A stretch of DNA of 64,000 bases from Flavitalea plasmicola. GTDB taxonomy: Bacteria > Bacteroidota > Bacteroidia > Chitinophagales > Chitinophagaceae. The stretch is from assembly GCF_030546645.1 (NCBI RefSeq), contig NZ_JAUOTO010000002.1, positions 992,001 to 1,056,000 on the forward strand, given 5' to 3'. A program made the translations under genes and the position numbers. The notes beneath the pieces were generated by a model, which did no database searches, was not told the origin of the DNA, and saw only the letters and a program-made list of their open reading frames with translations. Each line of letters begins with the position of its first letter. The first letter of the stretch is position 1. Positions 61,154 through 64,000 of the stretch are shown in pieces.

Positions 61154-62068
61154 CTAAATGGAAAGATATTCGGGCAATGCGGGTCTTGTTGCCAGTGCCG
61201 TTTCGATTATTTTCAGCGCCTCTTCCCTTTCCTTGCCTGCCAGCTTCAGACGGGGGGCCCGCACAAATTCACTGCCGAAACCTACCTGCGTTTCCGCCAG
61301 CTTGATATATTGCACCAGCTTGGGACAAATGTCGAATTCCAGCAACGGCATGAACCAACGGTAGATCTGCGCGGCCTCTTCCACCTGGCCCGCCTTCACA
61401 AGCCGGTAGATCGCCACCGTTTCAGCCGGGAAGGCGCATACCAGCCCCGCGACCCAACCCTGGGCTCCCAGCAGCATCTCCTCCATGGCGATCGTGTCCA
61501 CCCCACACAACACCTTATAACGGTCGCCAAACGCATTGATCATCCGGGTAACATTCGTCACATCCCTGGTAGATTCCTTTACGGCCTGGATATTATCACA
61601 TTCCTGCAGGTCTTCGAACATGGCCAGCGTGACCTCGATCCTGTATTCCACAGGATTGTTATACAGCATGATAGGCAGATCGGTAGACCGGGCCACCGCC
61701 TTAAAATAATCCACTGTTTCCCTGGCATCCGCTTTGTAACGCATGGGAGGTAAAAGCATCAGTCCATCCGCCTTCCATTTCTTTGCCAGCCTTGCCTGGT
61801 TGATCGCCTCGCGTGTAGAGCCTTCGGCAATGTTCAGGATCACAGGCACCCTGCCGTCCACCGTCTCAACAGCGGACCTTACCAATATCTCTTTTTCATC
61901 CAATGTAAGGGTACTGGCTTCACCCAACGAGCCCGCAAGCACGATCCCGTCCACACCGGCGTCCAACTGGAATTGAAGATTTTTGTTAAACATCGAAAGA
62001 TCCAACTCATCTCCGGATGTAAAATTTGTCGTCAGCGCAGGATAAACGCCTTTCCAATCTACAGTCAT
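61154..62068 (-). CDS. DHDPS/NAL-family lyase (second paralogue)
   Basis: 304 residues. The barrel motifs VYPALTTNFTSGDELDL and GSLGEASTLT open the protein; the active-site tyrosine is retained in IMLYNNPVEY and the Schiff-base lysine in AVKESTRD. Family members cleave or dehydrate keto acids: sialic acid, 2-keto-3-deoxy sugar acids or hydroxyproline intermediates. It is a single-gene unit ended by a terminator and is probably part of the same catabolic theme as the cluster, possibly an N-acetylneuraminate or keto-deoxy acid lyase. The substrate is not settled. Confidence 0.8.
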   Translation of the reverse strand: MTVDWKGVYPALTTNFTSGDELDLSMFNKNLQFQLDAGVDGIVLAGSLGEASTLTLDEKEILVRSAVETVDGRVPVILNIAEGSTREAINQARLAKKWKADGLMLLPPMRYKADARETVDYFKAVARSTDLPIMLYNNPVEYRIEVTLAMFEDLQECDNIQAVKESTRDVTNVTRMINAFGDRYKVLCGVDTIAMEEMLLGAQGWVAGLVCAFPAETVAIYRLVKAGQVEEAAQIYRWFMPLLEFDICPKLVQYIKLAETQVGFGSEFVRAPRLKLAGKEREEALKIIETALATRPALPEYLSI

Positions 62069-62152
62069 AATAAAAATTTTTCAAAATTATCTCAACTGTA
62101 AAAAAATTGCCACCCGTTTTTTAACAAGTAATGGGCTGATATTGACAACTGT

Positions 62153-64000
62153 CTATTCAGCAGTGTGCACCTCCGCTTCTTCTTCAGCTTTTCTTTTCGA
62201 AGAGACTTTTTCCTGCAGGAATTGGAAAATAACAAACAATACCGGTATGATGAACACCCCCAGGATCACACCGGTAAGCATACCGCCTACCGCGCTCCAG
62301 CCGATGGAATGGTTGCCCTGTGCCGATGCCCCTTTTGTAAATATCAGGGGGGTCATGCCCACTACAAAAGCAAATGAGGTCATCAGTATGGGGCGGAGCC
62401 TTAACCTGGCTCCTTCCAGCGCAGCCTCTACCAGCCCTTTGCCTGCCCGTCTCCGCTGTACCGCAAACTCCACGATCAGGATGGCATTCTTAGCCAACAA
62501 TCCTATCAGCATGATCAATCCTATCTGCACATATACGTTATTCTGCAACCCGGCAAATCCTACAAAGGCAAACACGCCCAGGATACCAGTGGGCACAGTG
62601 AGTATCACCGCCAAGGGAAGAATATAACTTTCGTACTGTGCAGCGAGGAGGAAAAATACAAACAGCACGCTTAATAAGAATACGAACGCCGTTTGATTGC
62701 CCGCCCTGATCTCTTCTCTCGTTACGCCGGTGAATTCATAGGCATACCCTTTAGGTAAAGCCTGTTTGGCCGTGGCCTGAACGGCTTTGATCACGTCACC
62801 CGTGCTGAAGCCCGGCTTGGGCGTTATATTGATGGTGACGGCATTGAACAGGTTGTTGCGGGTGACCGTTTCGGGACCATACACACGGACAAACTTAGCC
62901 ACGGAGGTAGCGGGGACCATCCCGCCTGAACTATTCTTTACATAAATACCGTTGAGGGAATTCACGTCCATCCGGTAAGCAACATCGGCCTGCGCCATGA
63001 CCCGGTAGTACTTTCCAAACCGGTTGAAGTCCGAAACAAAACTACTGCCATAATATATTTGCAGCGTATTCATCAGCTCGCTGATAGACACGCCCAACTG
63101 CTTTGCCTTGTCATCGTCCACCTCGATGGTATACTGAGGGTTGCCGGTGTTGAAAGTGGTAAAAGCCGAGCCCACCTCTTTTCGCTGAGACAAGGCCCCG
63201 ACAAAACCCCAGGCCGTCATACCCAGTTTGTCCAGGGGGCCGCTGGCCCTGTCCTGCAGCATCAGTTCCACACCGCTGACATTGCCGAATCCCTGCACGG
63301 TGGGAAAATTTACGAATATGGACAACGCGTCTTTTACCTGACCTGTTTCCCCCATCAATCTGCCGGTGATTTGCGCAGGGTCTTTTGCGGGTCCCCGTTC
63401 GTCCCGGGGTTTCAGCCGGCAGAAAACAACGGCATTGGGCGAGGCAAAAGAGTTGGTGACAAAGTTCATTCCGTTTACATTCCATACATCGCTGGATGCC
63501 CCATCCCGCAGGGCGATCTTGCTGATGTCATCGGTAGCCCGCGCAGTCCTGGTTAAGCTGCTGCCGGCAGGCGTTTGAGCCACCGCTATAATGAAACCCT
63601 GGTCTTCGTCGGGAATAAATCCAGAAGGAGTTTTATTCACCAGTATCACACAGCCTGCGGCGATGATCAACAGGCCGATGATAGGTACCCATTTATGGCG
63701 GATGAGGAATTGCAGGCTTTTTACATATTTCCCCGTCATGGCTGTAAAGCCCGTATTGAACGCCATGAAGAAACGGGCGGCCAATCCTTTTTTTCTCCCC
63801 CCCTGCTCTGCATGCGGATTTTTCAAAAATAAGGCGCACAAGGCAGGGCTTAACGTCAACGCATTGACGGCGGAGATCAGGATGGCAGTAGCCAGCGTGA
63901 ACGCAAACTGCTTGTAGAATACCCCTGCAGGCCCCTGCACAAAGCTGACGGGTACAAACACCGCCGCCATCACCAGTGTAATGGAAATGATCGCGCCCGA
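62153..64000 (-). CDS. RND efflux transporter permease (HAE1 family), C-terminal part cut by window edge
   Basis: 616 codons are inside the window and the frame is open to base 64000, reading SGAIISITLVMAAVFVPVSF at the edge, so the gene starts outside. It shows the HAE1 features: the helices after VFVPVSF, the GFIPDEDQGFIIAVAQTPAG loop that starts the second half, periplasmic pore and docking domains, and the C-terminal helix cluster (IGLIMLIGLLAKNAILIVEF). It should be the inner-membrane pump of a tripartite drug or metabolite efflux system. Its adaptor and outer-membrane partners would lie beyond the edge. It is separated from the lyase gene by 84 bases and is unlikely to share its role. 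Confidence 0.93.
   Translation of the reverse strand, partial: SGAIISITLVMAAVFVPVSFVQGPAGVFYKQFAFTLATAILISAVNALTLSPALCALFLKNPHAEQGGRKKGLAARFFMAFNTGFTAMTGKYVKSLQFLIRHKWVPIIGLLIIAAGCVILVNKTPSGFIPDEDQGFIIAVAQTPAGSSLTRTARATDDISKIALRDGASSDVWNVNGMNFVTNSFASPNAVVFCRLKPRDERGPAKDPAQITGRLMGETGQVKDALSIFVNFPTVQGFGNVSGVELMLQDRASGPLDKLGMTAWGFVGALSQRKEVGSAFTTFNTGNPQYTIEVDDDKAKQLGVSISELMNTLQIYYGSSFVSDFNRFGKYYRVMAQADVAYRMDVNSLNGIYVKNSSGGMVPATSVAKFVRVYGPETVTRNNLFNAVTINITPKPGFSTGDVIKAVQATAKQALPKGYAYEFTGVTREEIRAGNQTAFVFLLSVLFVFFLLAAQYESYILPLAVILTVPTGILGVFAFVGFAGLQNNVYVQIGLIMLIGLLAKNAILIVEFAVQRRRAGKGLVEAALEGARLRLRPILMTSFAFVVGMTPLIFTKGASAQGNHSIGWSAVGGMLTGVILGVFIIPVLFVIFQFLQEKVSSKRKAEEEAEVHTAE

Overview
The window looks like a chromosome segment from a member of the Bacteroidota, most likely the Chitinophagaceae. 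The evidence is a SusC/SusD pair, a C-terminal type IX secretion sorting domain, Bacteroidota-type promoters (TAnnTTTG just upstream of start codons), a general lack of Shine-Dalgarno sequences, and many secreted or lipoprotein products. The family-level placement is inference. No rRNA, tRNA, CRISPR array or insertion sequence was seen.

Left part (1-25,850): mostly short, mixed-strand housekeeping and accessory units. In order: the start of zwf (cut by the window edge); a hairpin-rich intergenic repeat; a secreted, internally duplicated protein followed by an SdpA-like/SdpB-like (HTTM) pair; an orphan ABC ATPase; a HipA-like kinase/DUF3037 pair; a beta-propeller; an alpha-L-rhamnosidase with an AraC regulator; a sterol-desaturase-like enzyme; an ECF41-type sigma factor with a membrane protein and an NAD(P)-binding protein; an AlkB-like dioxygenase; an outer-membrane barrel; a T9SS-sorted protein; a fatty-acid desaturase and a Crp-like regulator; an alpha/beta hydrolase; a lytic transglycosylase; a metallophosphoesterase; and a second AraC regulator.

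Right part (25,918-62,068): one continuous minus-strand block of 25 genes that I read as a single catabolic system. The upstream half (SusC down to an exported oxidoreductase at 34,780) is a polysaccharide-utilisation locus. It has SusC/SusD, a GH105-GH20 fusion, a heparinase II/III-like lyase, a Tat-exported GH109-like enzyme, further unassigned carbohydrate-active proteins, a sugar MFS transporter and nagA/nagB. This points to a polymer containing uronic acid and N-acetylhexosamine; no sulfatase is present, so an unsulfated polymer is more likely. The downstream half (34,706 to 25,918) looks like a sugar-acid pathway: creatininase-family hydrolase, RidA, gulonate-type dehydrogenase, enolase-superfamily dehydratase, DMT transporter, DHDPS-family aldolase, SDR and a large FAD/Fe-S oxidase.

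The most unusual parts of this block are a DegT-type PLP aminotransferase with a Tat signal beside a Tat-exported Gfo/Idh/MocA oxidoreductase, and a 19-bp element repeated, with 16 invariant positions, in front of three of its transcription units. Together they suggest a co-regulated regulon with redox and transamination chemistry on sugars in the periplasm. The window ends inside an RND efflux permease gene.
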